In this document: positions 51,081 to 59,771 of the stretch, in pieces
How positions within the stretch are numbered: the stretch's first letter is position 1
Layout of the letters: every line of letters begins with the position of its first letter
Assembly: GCF_001435585.1 (NCBI RefSeq)
Contig: NZ_AZEC01000004.1
Span: 55,738-119,737 of the forward strand
Length of the DNA: 64,000 bases
DNA from: Schleiferilactobacillus perolens DSM 12744
Lineage (GTDB): Bacteria > Bacillota > Bacilli > Lactobacillales > Lactobacillaceae
Direction of reading: 5' to 3'
Program-made: the position numbers and the translations under genes
The notes under the pieces: model-generated
What the model was told of the DNA's origin: nothing
Databases searched by the model: none
Seen by the model: only the letters and a program-made list of their open reading frames with translations

Positions 51081-51380
51081 TCAACCCAGCCAAATATGTT
51101 TGTTGACTAAGCGAAAACCAAAGATCAGGACTGGTCCCTCCTTGGTGATCACATTGATTTGGTCGGTGGGGCGGTTAGCTTCTTTTAGGAGGGCGGTGAG
51201 TTCCCATTGGCGGCGGGGGTGTCCGGTGGGGTCGAGGTGGAAGAGCGCGGCTGGGGTTTCCACGTTGGATTTCGTCCAGCTGATTTCGGTGACGGGGATG
51301 GGTTTGCCTTTTTGGTCAAAAAAGATGGGCACATTGGGCCGGATATCGGCCATTAATAATAACAATTCACCCACATGCAT
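51081..51380 (-). CDS. Conserved small hypothetical protein
   Basis: A 99-residue soluble protein starting MHVGELLLLMADIRPNVPIF, with FDQKGKPIPVTEISW and GPVLIFGFRLVNKHIW at the end. The composition is balanced, with no signal peptide, membrane span or cofactor motif. I do not recognise a domain. ATG at 51380 has GGAG about 14 bases upstream, which is distant. Codon use looks like that of its neighbours. It is divergent from the mevalonate operon and convergent with galU across element C. Confidence 0.65.
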   Translation of the reverse strand: MHVGELLLLMADIRPNVPIFFDQKGKPIPVTEISWTKSNVETPAALFHLDPTGHPRRQWELTALLKEANRPTDQINVITKEGPVLIFGFRLVNKHIWLG

Positions 51381-51530
51381 AATGATCGCGGTCTCCTTTC
51401 CTGACTACCTTAATTGTAACAAATTGGGAAAATTGAAAAACACTTAAGCCAGTGGGTAAACGCTAGTATTTAAGGCGGTCCTCCGGTATGATGGAGTTTC
51501 AGAAAAGCATCCGAACGGAGGAGCCATATT

Positions 51531-52682
51531 TTGCGACAGGTAGTCGTGTTAAGCGCTAAACGGACCCCTATTGGTAAGCGGGGCGGCGCGTTAAAGGATT
51601 TGTCGGCAGTGTCTTTGGGTATCCATGCGGCCAAGGCGGCAATTGGTGAGAGCGGCGTGGATCCGAATACCATTGATCAGGCGATTTTTGGGCATGTGCT
51701 GGCGGCCGGTAACGGCCAAAATGTTGCCCGGCAGATTGCTTTACAGGTGGGAATGAGCGATGACAGTACGGCGATGACCATTAACCAGGTGTGCGGTTCC
51801 GGGTTGAAGGCCGTTCATTTGGGTCAGGCGGCCATTCAGTTGGGCGAAGCCAACATCGTCTTGGTGGGCGGCACCGAGAGTATGTCCAATGCCCCCGGGC
51901 TGATTCGTCATACCGATAATGACACTGCTCCGGCGGTAGAAGAGAGTTTGAGTACGGACGGACTCACAGATGCCATCAACCATGAACCCATGGGCATGAC
52001 GGCCGAGCGGGTCGCCCGCGATTTTCATATTTCCCGAGCAGCCCAGGACAAATTCACATTGATCTCCCATCAACGCGCGGCCCTGGCCACCAAGGCGGGC
52101 CGCTTCACTGATGAGATTGTGCCGATTGGTGAAATGACGACGGACGAGGGCATTCGTCCGAACACGTCCATGGACAAATTGGCGCAGCTGCGGACGATTT
52201 TCACAGAGGATGGCACGGTGACGGCGGGGAACGCCTCTGGCATCAATGATGGCGCAGCAGCCTTGGTCTTAATGGCCAAAGATGTGGCCGAGGCCCATGG
52301 CTTGCCGTGGCTGGCTGAGCTGACTGCCTTTGACGAACGGGGGATTGCACCATCCGTCATGGGGTTCGCGCCCGCCCGGGTGATTCCCCATGTGGTGAAA
52401 AAGGCTGGCTGGACACCTGCTGATGTCGATTTGTATGAACTTAACGAGGCATTCGCGGCGCAGTCTTTAGCCGTCATGCGCGCATTAGAATTACCCGCTG
52501 ACAAGGTCAATGTGAATGGCGGGGCTTTAGCACTCGGTCATCCGCTGGGGGCGTCTGGCGCCCGCATTCTCACGACTTTGATCTATGCCTTGCAGGAACG
52601 GCATTTACATCGTGGTGTGGCCGCACTGTGTATTGGTGGTGGGATGGCAGTCGGGATGGGTGTGACACTGCCCGATGACTAA
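51531..52682 (+). CDS. Acetyl-CoA C-acetyltransferase (thiolase)
   Basis: A 383-residue thiolase. The nucleophile is Cys88 in NQVCGSGLKAVH. The second set of active-site residues is NVNGGALALGHPLGASGAR (His) and CIGGGMAVG (Cys). It joins two acetyl-CoA to acetoacetyl-CoA, the first step of the mevalonate pathway. The start is TTG at 51531 with GGAGGAG upstream, giving MRQVVVLSAKRTPIG. The next gene, mvaA, starts 8 bases before its stop, and mvaS follows, so the whole upper mevalonate pathway is one operon here. Confidence 0.95.
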   Translation: MRQVVVLSAKRTPIGKRGGALKDLSAVSLGIHAAKAAIGESGVDPNTIDQAIFGHVLAAGNGQNVARQIALQVGMSDDSTAMTINQVCGSGLKAVHLGQAAIQLGEANIVLVGGTESMSNAPGLIRHTDNDTAPAVEESLSTDGLTDAINHEPMGMTAERVARDFHISRAAQDKFTLISHQRAALATKAGRFTDEIVPIGEMTTDEGIRPNTSMDKLAQLRTIFTEDGTVTAGNASGINDGAAALVLMAKDVAEAHGLPWLAELTAFDERGIAPSVMGFAPARVIPHVVKKAGWTPADVDLYELNEAFAAQSLAVMRALELPADKVNVNGGALALGHPLGASGARILTTLIYALQERHLHRGVAALCIGGGMAVGMGVTLPDD

Positions 52683-53934
52683 GAAATTTTGGCAGCTCAG
52701 TCCCGCTGAGCGACGGGTATTGCTGGTTGATCAAGGAATCCTGACGCAGGCCCAGGCTGATTTTTGGTCTACTCAGACAACTTTACCAGAGACTGTTTTG
52801 CTGGGGTTGAGTGAAAATAATATCGGCCAAATGAGCCTGCCCGTGGGCGTGGTACCCAATGTGCAGATTGCCGGCAAGGCAGTGACGATTCCCTTGGCCA
52901 CTGAAGAACCATCCGTCGTGGCGGCGATTAGCCATGGTTTCAAAATGATGAGTCAGGGCCGGACCATTCAAGTGGTTAAAAATATTCATGGCGTGACGGG
53001 TCAAATTGGCTTACAGCATGTATCTGCTAGTGATTTAACGATCCTACAAGATCATCAGGCCGATTTGCAGCGTATTGGCTTGGCTGCCCATCCCACTTTG
53101 ACCAGTCACGGCGGCGCCATTCGTCAGATACAAATTAAACGGGTGGGCCAAAGTGATGCAGCCATCATCGTCACGGTGGATTCCGGCAACGCCATGGGGG
53201 CTAATATCATGAATGATATTTTAGAAGCCATGGCTCGTACGGTCACTCAACTCACCAACGCAGAAGTGCTCTTTGCCGTGCTGACGAATGACGGCCGGGA
53301 TAGTCTCACTCAACTCACCGTGACAGTTGCCTTTGATCAGCTCACCACCAAAACGTGGTCGGGTGAACAGGTTGCTCAGCGGATCCAGGCTTTGGCGGAT
53401 TGGGCGCAAACAGATCCGCGGCGGGCAGTGACCCATAATAAAGGAATCATGAACGGCGTCGAAGCTATTGTGCTGGCGACTGGCAACGATACCCGCGCGG
53501 TGAATGCGGCTGCGCATGCCTATGCGGCGGTTTCCGGCCAATATTGCGGTCTGAGTCACTGGCACGTGGAAACGGATGGCTTGCACGGAGAAATGACGCT
53601 GCCGCTGCCAGTTGGCACTGTGGGCGGCGCCACCAAAGTCTTGCCGAGTGCGCAGCAGGCATTGGCGCTATTGCACCAGCCGAGTGCAGTCCAGTTACAG
53701 GCCATTGCCGCCAGCGTCGGCCTGGCTGCGAATCTGGCGGCACTGCATGCGTTAGTGACCGATGGTATTCAACGTGGGCACATGCGGCTGCAGTATGATT
53801 CATTGGCTGTTCGAGTCGGCGCCACAGCGGCAGAAATCGCCCCGTTGGCGGCCGCTTTAGCCGCGGCCGATAAGCCTTCGGAAACCCTGGCCCAACAGTT
53901 GTTAAGCCAATTACGACACAAAGGAGAAAATTGA
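52675..53934 (+). CDS. mvaA: Hydroxymethylglutaryl-CoA reductase, class II (degradative-type fold)
   Basis: A 419-residue class II HMG-CoA reductase. The catalytic Glu is in SENNIGQMSLPVG (residues 46-58). The segment DSGNAMGANIMNDILEA near 180 binds substrate and cofactor, and HNKGIMNGVEA supplies the catalytic Lys. It reduces HMG-CoA to mevalonate for isoprenoid synthesis. The start overlaps the thiolase end by 8 bases and its stop overlaps the mvaS ATG (TGATG), so the three genes are tightly coupled. Confidence 0.95.
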   Translation: MTKKFWQLSPAERRVLLVDQGILTQAQADFWSTQTTLPETVLLGLSENNIGQMSLPVGVVPNVQIAGKAVTIPLATEEPSVVAAISHGFKMMSQGRTIQVVKNIHGVTGQIGLQHVSASDLTILQDHQADLQRIGLAAHPTLTSHGGAIRQIQIKRVGQSDAAIIVTVDSGNAMGANIMNDILEAMARTVTQLTNAEVLFAVLTNDGRDSLTQLTVTVAFDQLTTKTWSGEQVAQRIQALADWAQTDPRRAVTHNKGIMNGVEAIVLATGNDTRAVNAAAHAYAAVSGQYCGLSHWHVETDGLHGEMTLPLPVGTVGGATKVLPSAQQALALLHQPSAVQLQAIAASVGLAANLAALHALVTDGIQRGHMRLQYDSLAVRVGATAAEIAPLAAALAAADKPSETLAQQLLSQLRHKGEN

Positions 53935-55118
53935 TGGATATTGGGATTGACGCAATCGGTCTTTTCACCCCCCACTGGTATGTGGATCTTGTGGATTTGG
54001 CCCACGCCCGCGGTGATGAACCGGCGAAATATACGATTGGGATCGGTCAGGACCAGATGACTGTCACCCCGGCCACTCAAGACGTGGTGACGCTGGCAGC
54101 CAATGCGGCCAATCAGTTGCCAGCAGACAGTCTGGACGAGCGGCTGGGCATGGTGATCGTCGGTAGCGAATCCGGGGTTGACGAAAGTAAAGCCGCGGCC
54201 ATTTCCGTAGTCAAGCTGCTGCATCTTAATCCGTGGGTGCGGGCGTTCGATATTAAAGAGGCCTGCTACGGTGGTACCGCCGGTTTATTGGCGGCCCGAG
54301 ACTTTGTCGCTGCCCATCCGGATAAAACAGCACTGGTGATTGCCAGCGATATCGCCCGCTATGGTTTAGCCAGCGGCGGCGAAGTCACCCAGGGCGCTGG
54401 GGCCGTGGCGCTGGTTGTGAGTGCGCAACCTAAATTATTGGTGCTGCACGACGATGCGCTGGCTTACACCGAAGACATCCCGGACTTTTTCCGACCCACT
54501 GGCATGACTGTGCCGGTGGTGGATGGCCATTATTCCACATCGGCCTATCTGGATTTCGTCGGCAAGGTCTTTGCCCGCCATCAGTCCCAGCATCATGATC
54601 AATATGGCGACTATGCGGCACTGCTTTTCCATTTGCCTTTTACCAAAATGGGAAAGAAGGCATTGGCCGCCCTGGCACCAGCCATGAATGATGCAGACCA
54701 CCAGCGATTGACGGAACGATTGGCCGCCGCTAGTCAGCTTTCTCGCCGCATTGGCAACATCTATACCGGTTCTTTGTACTTGAGCTTAGTGAGTTTAATA
54801 TGCGAAGATAAAACTATCCGATCAGGCGACAGAATCGGCCTGTTCAGTTACGGTTCCGGTGCGGTGGGCGAATTCTTTAGTGGCACATTGCAACCGGATT
54901 TTGCCAATCGGATTGACCAAGCGGGTATCCAGCAGATGCTCTCTGCCCGGGTGCGACTGAACGTGCTTGAATATGAGCAGGTCTTTACCGCGCAACTGCC
55001 CTTAGGTGACGCCGATGCGACAGTGCCGGTTGAAGAGAGTACCGCCCGCTTTAGTGTCGGTGGACGCGCCAATCATGCCCGCTGGTACCGTGATCAACAA
55101 CAAGAAAAAGGAGCTTAA
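53934..55118 (+). CDS. mvaS: Hydroxymethylglutaryl-CoA synthase
   Basis: A 394-residue HMG-CoA synthase of bacterial length. The catalytic Cys111 is in IKEACYGGTAGLLAA; the early motif is DIGIDAIGLFTPHWYVDL and GTEx-type SESGVDESKA follows. It condenses acetyl-CoA and acetoacetyl-CoA. The ATG at 53934 overlaps the mvaA stop by one base, with AAGGAG upstream inside mvaA. The last gene of the pathway operon; a D-2-hydroxyacid dehydrogenase follows after only 5 bases. Confidence 0.95.
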   Translation: MDIGIDAIGLFTPHWYVDLVDLAHARGDEPAKYTIGIGQDQMTVTPATQDVVTLAANAANQLPADSLDERLGMVIVGSESGVDESKAAAISVVKLLHLNPWVRAFDIKEACYGGTAGLLAARDFVAAHPDKTALVIASDIARYGLASGGEVTQGAGAVALVVSAQPKLLVLHDDALAYTEDIPDFFRPTGMTVPVVDGHYSTSAYLDFVGKVFARHQSQHHDQYGDYAALLFHLPFTKMGKKALAALAPAMNDADHQRLTERLAAASQLSRRIGNIYTGSLYLSLVSLICEDKTIRSGDRIGLFSYGSGAVGEFFSGTLQPDFANRIDQAGIQQMLSARVRLNVLEYEQVFTAQLPLGDADATVPVEESTARFSVGGRANHARWYRDQQQEKGA

Positions 55119-55123
55119 ACCTA

Positions 55124-56137
55124 ATGCAATTTGGTGTTTATGGATTGAAACCGGAAGAAAAAGTATTCTTTGATGCCTGGGCCCAAAATAACGGTGTCAC
55201 GATGAACTATCACACGGCGGGCTTAAATGGCCAAAGCCCTGCAGATTTTGCTGGGGACGACGCCATCGTGGCGTTGCAGACCGTGCCGTATCCGCCCGCA
55301 GCCATTGAAGCCATGGCGGCGGCCGGGGTTAAGTATATGGCGTTGCGTAACGTGGGCATGGATAATGTCCCATTTCCCACATTAGCAGCTAAGGGCATCC
55401 AATTGGCCAATGTGCCGGCATACTCCCCGCAGTCCATCGCTGAATTTGCGGTCAGTTTGACCCTGCAGCTGGTGCGTAATTTCGGTTATGTCATTCAGGC
55501 CATCAGTGCGCATCAGTACACCGAGGCAATGCAGCGGACCGGCAAAGAACTGGGTACCATGACCATTGGGGTAATCGGTACCGGCCGGATCGGCGCGTCT
55601 GCCGTGAAGTTGTTCAAGGGTTTTGGCAGTAAAGTGATCGCCTATGATCCGTATCCGAATCCGGCATTGAAGGACGAAGTGGAATATGTGGATGATTTGG
55701 CGGATCTGTGGCCGCGGGTGGATGTGATTGACCTGCACATCCCCGGGACGAAAGAAAACACCCATCTGATCGGAGCGGCAGAAATTGCCCAGATGAAGGA
55801 CGGGGTCTATATTGTGAACACGGCCCGGGGCAACTTGATTGACACCCAGGCACTGCTGGCTGGTTTGGCCAGTGATAAAGTGGCCGGTGCGGGGATCGAC
55901 ACGTTTGAGTTTGAGTCGGATGTGTTCCCGCAATGGGAGAAGAACGAGGAGCCGACGAATGCTTTGTATGAGCAGCTGCTGGCGGACCCGCGGGTGATCA
56001 TGACGCCGCATATTGCGTACCATACGGAGACTGCTGTGGAGAACATGGTGGAAGTGTCGCTGGGTAATGCGAAGGCGTTTGTGGAGACGGGGCATGCGCC
56101 GAATGAGGTGGATGTGCAAAAGTTAGCCCAGGCTTAA
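55124..56137 (+). CDS. D-2-hydroxyacid dehydrogenase (D-2-hydroxyisocaproate/D-lactate type)
   Basis: A 337-residue enzyme close in pattern to the D-2-hydroxyisocaproate dehydrogenase of Lacticaseibacillus casei: NVPAYSPQSIAEFAV, GKELGTMTIGVIGTGRIG, KLFKGFGSKVIAYDPYPNP and PHIAYHTETAV. Catalytic residues are Arg in VNTARGNLI, Glu in DTFEFE and His in TPHIAYH. It reduces branched 2-oxoacids or pyruvate to the D-hydroxyacid with NADH. ATG at 55124 sits after AAAAGGAG. It follows mvaS by 5 bases, so it is probably read from the mevalonate operon even though the pathways differ. Element D follows its stop by 17 bases. Confidence 0.9.
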   Translation: MQFGVYGLKPEEKVFFDAWAQNNGVTMNYHTAGLNGQSPADFAGDDAIVALQTVPYPPAAIEAMAAAGVKYMALRNVGMDNVPFPTLAAKGIQLANVPAYSPQSIAEFAVSLTLQLVRNFGYVIQAISAHQYTEAMQRTGKELGTMTIGVIGTGRIGASAVKLFKGFGSKVIAYDPYPNPALKDEVEYVDDLADLWPRVDVIDLHIPGTKENTHLIGAAEIAQMKDGVYIVNTARGNLIDTQALLAGLASDKVAGAGIDTFEFESDVFPQWEKNEEPTNALYEQLLADPRVIMTPHIAYHTETAVENMVEVSLGNAKAFVETGHAPNEVDVQKLAQA

Positions 56138-56153
56138 TTAGGTTCTATTGCCG

Positions 56154-56325
56154 TGCCAATGCTGCGCAAGCTGCGGCTGAAATGGGCTGGAACGCTGTGA
56201 CGGCGCTTGAAGCCCGCAAAGTGCGCGGTCTTCAAGACGCCTAACCACATCCGCGCGCAAAAACCGCGCGCGGTGTGGTTTCCACAGCTGAGCCCATTTC
56301 AGCCTCCGCTTGCTCCGCATTGGCA
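56154..56325 (+). repeat. Palindromic intergenic element, copy D
   Basis: A 172-bp nested palindrome, very close to copy B. The outer arms start TGCCAATGCTGCGCAAGC and close with the matching GCTTGCTCCGCATTGGCA. Where B has GCAATC on both arms, D has GCAAGC on both arms. The inner hairpin (56243-56280) is the same as in B. It lies between the D-2-hydroxyacid dehydrogenase and the terminator at 56367, in a convergent gap. Confidence 0.9.
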
Positions 56326-56366
56326 CTGTATCGCACACTCTTCGTGATTTAGGTTAACGACACAAT

Positions 56367-56400
56367 AAAGGCCGCTGGATTTATCGTCCGGCGGCCTTTT
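56367..56400. terminator. Bidirectional rho-independent terminator
   Basis: AAAGGCCGCTGGA pairs with TCCGGCGGCCTTT and has A and T runs on the two sides. It serves the converging transcripts that end near 56137 and 56405. Confidence 0.85.
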
Positions 56401-56404
56401 TGGA

Positions 56405-56872
56405 TTATTTAGACTGGTGAGATTCTTGATAGTCGGCGATGATTTGGGCGTGGGAGCCGACGATGGGGGTGGGTAATGCGGTGAGGTTGAACCAGGCAAA
56501 GTTGTCTGATTCGTCATCGCTGATCACGGGGGTGGCAGCCACGTCGTGAATCACGTAGGCCGTGATGACAGAGTAGAAGATGTCACCGTTGGGTGCTTCG
56601 GCGCGGTGGTTTCGGCCGGAATAGATGCCCAGCAATTGTAACTGGTCCTTGGGCAAGTCGATGCTGCTTTCTTCTTTGACTTCCCGCACCACGACGTCCG
56701 CGGTGGATTCGCCGAGTTCCATGAGGCCGCCCAGTAATCCCCAGCGGTGTTGCGGTTCGTGGCGGCGCTGCATTAACAGACGGTGGTGATCATCGAAAAT
56801 CAGCACGCAGCTGCCATTGAGAATGAGCGGGCGGTGACCGATATACTGTCGAATATCTTCCACATAACTCAT
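56405..56872 (-). CDS. NUDIX hydrolase
   Basis: A 155-residue NUDIX protein. The Nudix box is at residues 48-70: GGLMELGE, then REVKEESS, with Ser where Gly is usual near the end. Metal-binding Glu residues are present. The family cleaves nucleoside diphosphates linked to another group; the segment IYSGRNHRAEAPNGD suggests an ADP-ribose or nucleotide-sugar type, not a clear MutT. ATG at 56872. It follows the deoxyribosyltransferase by 3 bases and forms a small nucleotide-salvage operon with it and the rRNA methyltransferase. Confidence 0.88.
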   Translation of the reverse strand: MSYVEDIRQYIGHRPLILNGSCVLIFDDHHRLLMQRRHEPQHRWGLLGGLMELGESTADVVVREVKEESSIDLPKDQLQLLGIYSGRNHRAEAPNGDIFYSVITAYVIHDVAATPVISDDESDNFAWFNLTALPTPIVGSHAQIIADYQESHQSK

Positions 56873-56875
56873 TAA

Positions 56876-57358
56876 TCAGTCTTCTTCCGCATACTCATCA
56901 ATAGCGGCCAATAAATCGTCCACGCTGGTCAGAATTTTTCCGTTCAGTTTGATCAGCCCAGTCGTGTAAAGATTTAAATAATGAAACTGGTTCTCGGCTA
57001 CTTGCTGTAACGCATCCAGCTTTTGCTGGTTGTCCGCGCCCAGGCGACGCGTATCTGTGTACAGACCCAGGATTGGGACTTTGGCTTGGTAGGCGACGCC
57101 AATTTCACTGGCCACGCCGTTATCGATGGTCGGACCATCCAAGACGGCCACGAGCAAGTCGCTGGCCAAAACTTCGTCCGTATCGGCTTTGGCAATCATC
57201 AACGAGTTCGCGTAATTATTCTTGTCGTTGATACTGGCGTTTTCCTGGGGTAAATACACTTCGATCAGCGGATATTGATCGCGAATCTGGGCGACGACCC
57301 GGGCGTTGAACTCCGCATCAGCTTGGGAGAAAAGACCATTGGCAAAATAGATTTTCAT
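56876..57358 (-). CDS. Nucleoside 2-deoxyribosyltransferase
   Basis: A 160-residue enzyme that swaps bases between deoxyribonucleosides, a salvage reaction typical of lactobacilli. It starts KIYFANGLFSQADAEFNARV. Asp74 and Asp79 in VLDGPTIDNG and Glu85 in VASEIGVAYQ fit the catalytic nucleophile site. Length is normal for the type. It is the middle gene of a leftward operon: rRNA methyltransferase, this gene (gap 9 bases), then NUDIX (gap 3). Confidence 0.92.
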   Translation of the reverse strand: MKIYFANGLFSQADAEFNARVVAQIRDQYPLIEVYLPQENASINDKNNYANSLMIAKADTDEVLASDLLVAVLDGPTIDNGVASEIGVAYQAKVPILGLYTDTRRLGADNQQKLDALQQVAENQFHYLNLYTTGLIKLNGKILTSVDDLLAAIDEYAEED

Positions 57359-57367
57359 GGGCGTATC

Positions 57368-58762
57368 CTACTTTCTCAAAGATAATTTAACGATGCATTC
57401 GCAGCGGGCAGTTTCTGGGAACATGTCGATGGATTGCAGCCAATCCACATCGTAGGCCTCGGTTAAGGTGACCAGATCCCGGGCGAGGGTGGACGGGTTA
57501 CAAGAAATGTAGACGAACTTCGCCGGCTTTTCTTGAATGATGGTTTTACGCAAAGCAATGTCCAAACCAGTCCGGGGCGGATCGACGATCAGAGCGGTGG
57601 GGATGAACCCTTCCTTGTGCCAGCGGGGAATGACGGCTTCAGCCTTGCCCACGGTATAATGGGCATTGGTGATCCCGTTGATCTCAGCGTTGTGCTGGGC
57701 ATCGCGGACGGCGGCGGGGATGACTTCCATCCCGCGCACTTCGGCGACGTGCCGCGCAGCGGATAACCCCAATGTACCGACACCCGCATAGGCATCAATC
57801 AACTTATCGTCTTTACTGAGAGCCAAAGCCCGTAACGCAATGTTATACAACTGCTCGGTTTGGACCGGATTCAGCTGGAAGAAAGCTTCAGGGGACAAGA
57901 CGTATTTGTTACCGCGCAGTTTCTCAGTGATCGTACTTTCGCCGGATAAATGGATCGTGTTGGGACCCCACAATAATGAGGTGTCCTGGAAGTTCACATT
58001 TTCCATCAAACTGGTCACTTGGGGCATAGTGCGGCGAATGGCGTCCCGGAGCAAATCCCGGCCATGGAAGTTTTCTTGACTACTGATCAAGGTCACTTGC
58101 AGATCATCGGTACTGGCCGATTCCCGGACCACCAGGGTACGCAAGCCTTCCTGGTGTCGTTTGAAGTCGTAAATGGGCGCGTCGATGGCGTTGAGAATTT
58201 TGACCAATTGATTGATGGCTTGCATCGTCCGCTTGGTCTGCGTGATACTATCGGTAATGGAAACCAAGTCATGGGTTCCCGGTGCATACATGCCGGCAAT
58301 GATGCGGCCGTTCTTAACAGCCAGCGGGAATTGGGCCTTGTGCCGATAGTGGGTGTGATTGGTCATGCCGATACCCGGTTTGATTTTATAATCCTTGTAA
58401 TCCCGGGGAGCAAACTTCTCCAGCGATTGCCGCAGGACATCGTCTTTGAAGGCGACTTGGGCAGCGTAGGCCATGTGGTTCAATTCCACTCCGCCGACCT
58501 TGCCATAGTTGGGATCGGTGGGCTGTACCCGGTCGCGACTGGGCTTTTCAATATGGGTCATGACCCCGCGCAGAAACTTCGGAGCGACTTCAGTCACCGT
58601 GACTGAGGCTACTTCTCCAGGTAAGACGCCGGGGATAAAAATGATTTTATGACGAAAATAACCGATGCCTTCGCCGTTGATGCCGAGGCGCTTGATGGTA
58701 ATAATGACCCGTTCGCCGACGGAAACGTCAACGGGGGCGGTGGTACGAGAATATCGAGACAT
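57368..58762 (-). CDS. 23S rRNA (uracil-C5)-methyltransferase, RlmD/RlmCD type
   Basis: A 464-residue TrmA/RumA-family enzyme. Residues about 10-70 form a TRAM RNA-binding domain (GINGEGIGYFRHKIIFIPGV). The SAM site includes LIDAYAGVGTLGLSAA, DPPRTGLD, and the catalytic Cys is in YISCNPSTLARD. The position of the [4Fe-4S] cysteines in related enzymes reads KVGGVELNHMAY, with Val in place of both Cys of CGGCxLQH. No other Cys lies in the first half. It would methylate U747 and/or U1939 of 23S rRNA. ATG at 58762; it is divergent from recX. Confidence 0.92.
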   Translation of the reverse strand: MSRYSRTTAPVDVSVGERVIITIKRLGINGEGIGYFRHKIIFIPGVLPGEVASVTVTEVAPKFLRGVMTHIEKPSRDRVQPTDPNYGKVGGVELNHMAYAAQVAFKDDVLRQSLEKFAPRDYKDYKIKPGIGMTNHTHYRHKAQFPLAVKNGRIIAGMYAPGTHDLVSITDSITQTKRTMQAINQLVKILNAIDAPIYDFKRHQEGLRTLVVRESASTDDLQVTLISSQENFHGRDLLRDAIRRTMPQVTSLMENVNFQDTSLLWGPNTIHLSGESTITEKLRGNKYVLSPEAFFQLNPVQTEQLYNIALRALALSKDDKLIDAYAGVGTLGLSAARHVAEVRGMEVIPAAVRDAQHNAEINGITNAHYTVGKAEAVIPRWHKEGFIPTALIVDPPRTGLDIALRKTIIQEKPAKFVYISCNPSTLARDLVTLTEAYDVDWLQSIDMFPETARCECIVKLSLRK

Positions 58763-58790
58763 GAATGATTAATCCTTTCAGGAGGTAGAG

Positions 58791-59600
58791 ATGGCGACAA
58801 TTACAAAAATTTCGGCCCAGAAACGACCGGGCCGCTACAATATTTTCTTAGACGGGGAATATGCTTTCGCTGTGGATGAGGGCGTATTGATTCAATTTGC
58901 ACTGGCCAAGGGAGATGAATTGACCCCTGAGCAGGTGACCCACATCCAGGAACAGGATAACTTCCGCCATGCTTATAATATCGCAATTAACTACTTGGCG
59001 CACCAGTTGCGGACTCGGCACGAAATCTGGGCTAAGCTGGAAGAGAAGGAAGTGGCACCGGCCTATATCAAACAAGTGGCCGCCGAGCTCACGAAACAGG
59101 GCTACTTGGACGATGAAGCTTACCGAGACAGCTTCGTCCGGACCCAGATTCTGACTACTGCGAATGGTCCGCGGGTCATCGAACGCAAACTCCGGGAGAA
59201 GGGCATCAGCCCAGATCTGGCCAATCAAGACGCCATTACCGATGTGTATCCAGAGTCGGAACAGTTGGACACATTGGCCCGGTTGATCGACAAGCAGCGC
59301 AGTCATTACCGGCGGGATTCCAGCCGGGAACAACAACGCAAGATTCGCCAGTATTTGTACACCAAGGGATACGATGGCGATCTGGTGACCCGCGCGATTG
59401 ATGACGCCGACTTCACCCCGGACCCTGCGGACGAAGCGGCCGCCCTGGCCCAGCAAGCGGAGAAATACTGGCGGCGATATCGCAGTAAAGGTTCAGCGTA
59501 CCAGAAACAAAAAACAAAGCAAATGTTGTACCAAAAAGGCTTTAGTTTCTCGGATATTGACGCCTGGATGGATGAAAACGACATGGAAAACGACGATTAA
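58791..59600 (+). CDS. recX: Recombination regulator RecX, long form
   Basis: A 269-residue RecX, longer than the 150-residue enterobacterial form but typical of lactobacilli. It is all helical with three-helix repeats: AINYLAHQLRTRHEIWAKLE, then TKQGYLDDEAYRDSFVRTQI and QYLYTKGYDGDLVTRAI. RecX binds RecA filaments and limits strand exchange. ATG at 58791 follows AGGAGG. It is divergent from the rRNA methyltransferase, an arrangement seen in other Lactobacillales. Confidence 0.93.
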   Translation: MATITKISAQKRPGRYNIFLDGEYAFAVDEGVLIQFALAKGDELTPEQVTHIQEQDNFRHAYNIAINYLAHQLRTRHEIWAKLEEKEVAPAYIKQVAAELTKQGYLDDEAYRDSFVRTQILTTANGPRVIERKLREKGISPDLANQDAITDVYPESEQLDTLARLIDKQRSHYRRDSSREQQRKIRQYLYTKGYDGDLVTRAIDDADFTPDPADEAAALAQQAEKYWRRYRSKGSAYQKQKTKQMLYQKGFSFSDIDAWMDENDMENDD

Positions 59601-59650
59601 CAGAGGCTAAAAAGTCCCACAAAAAGTAGGAAAAGCCAGTGGTGACGTGC

Positions 59651-59665
59651 TTGTAATCGTTATCA
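59651..59665 (+). promoter_or_regulatory. cre site candidate upstream of the second giant surface protein
   Basis: TTGTAATCGTTATCA fits the catabolite response element consensus WTGNAANCGNWNNCW at all fixed positions. It lies 107 bases before the ATG at 59772, suggesting CcpA control of this surface protein by sugar supply. Confidence 0.5.
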
Positions 59666-59771
59666 CAATTAACAACTTTTTCTTTTAAATCTTGAAAGCA
59701 GTGTCCCTTATATTTTCGATAAGCTGGAAGTGAGCACAACAGCGATCAACGAAAATCAGGGGGCTATTTTT

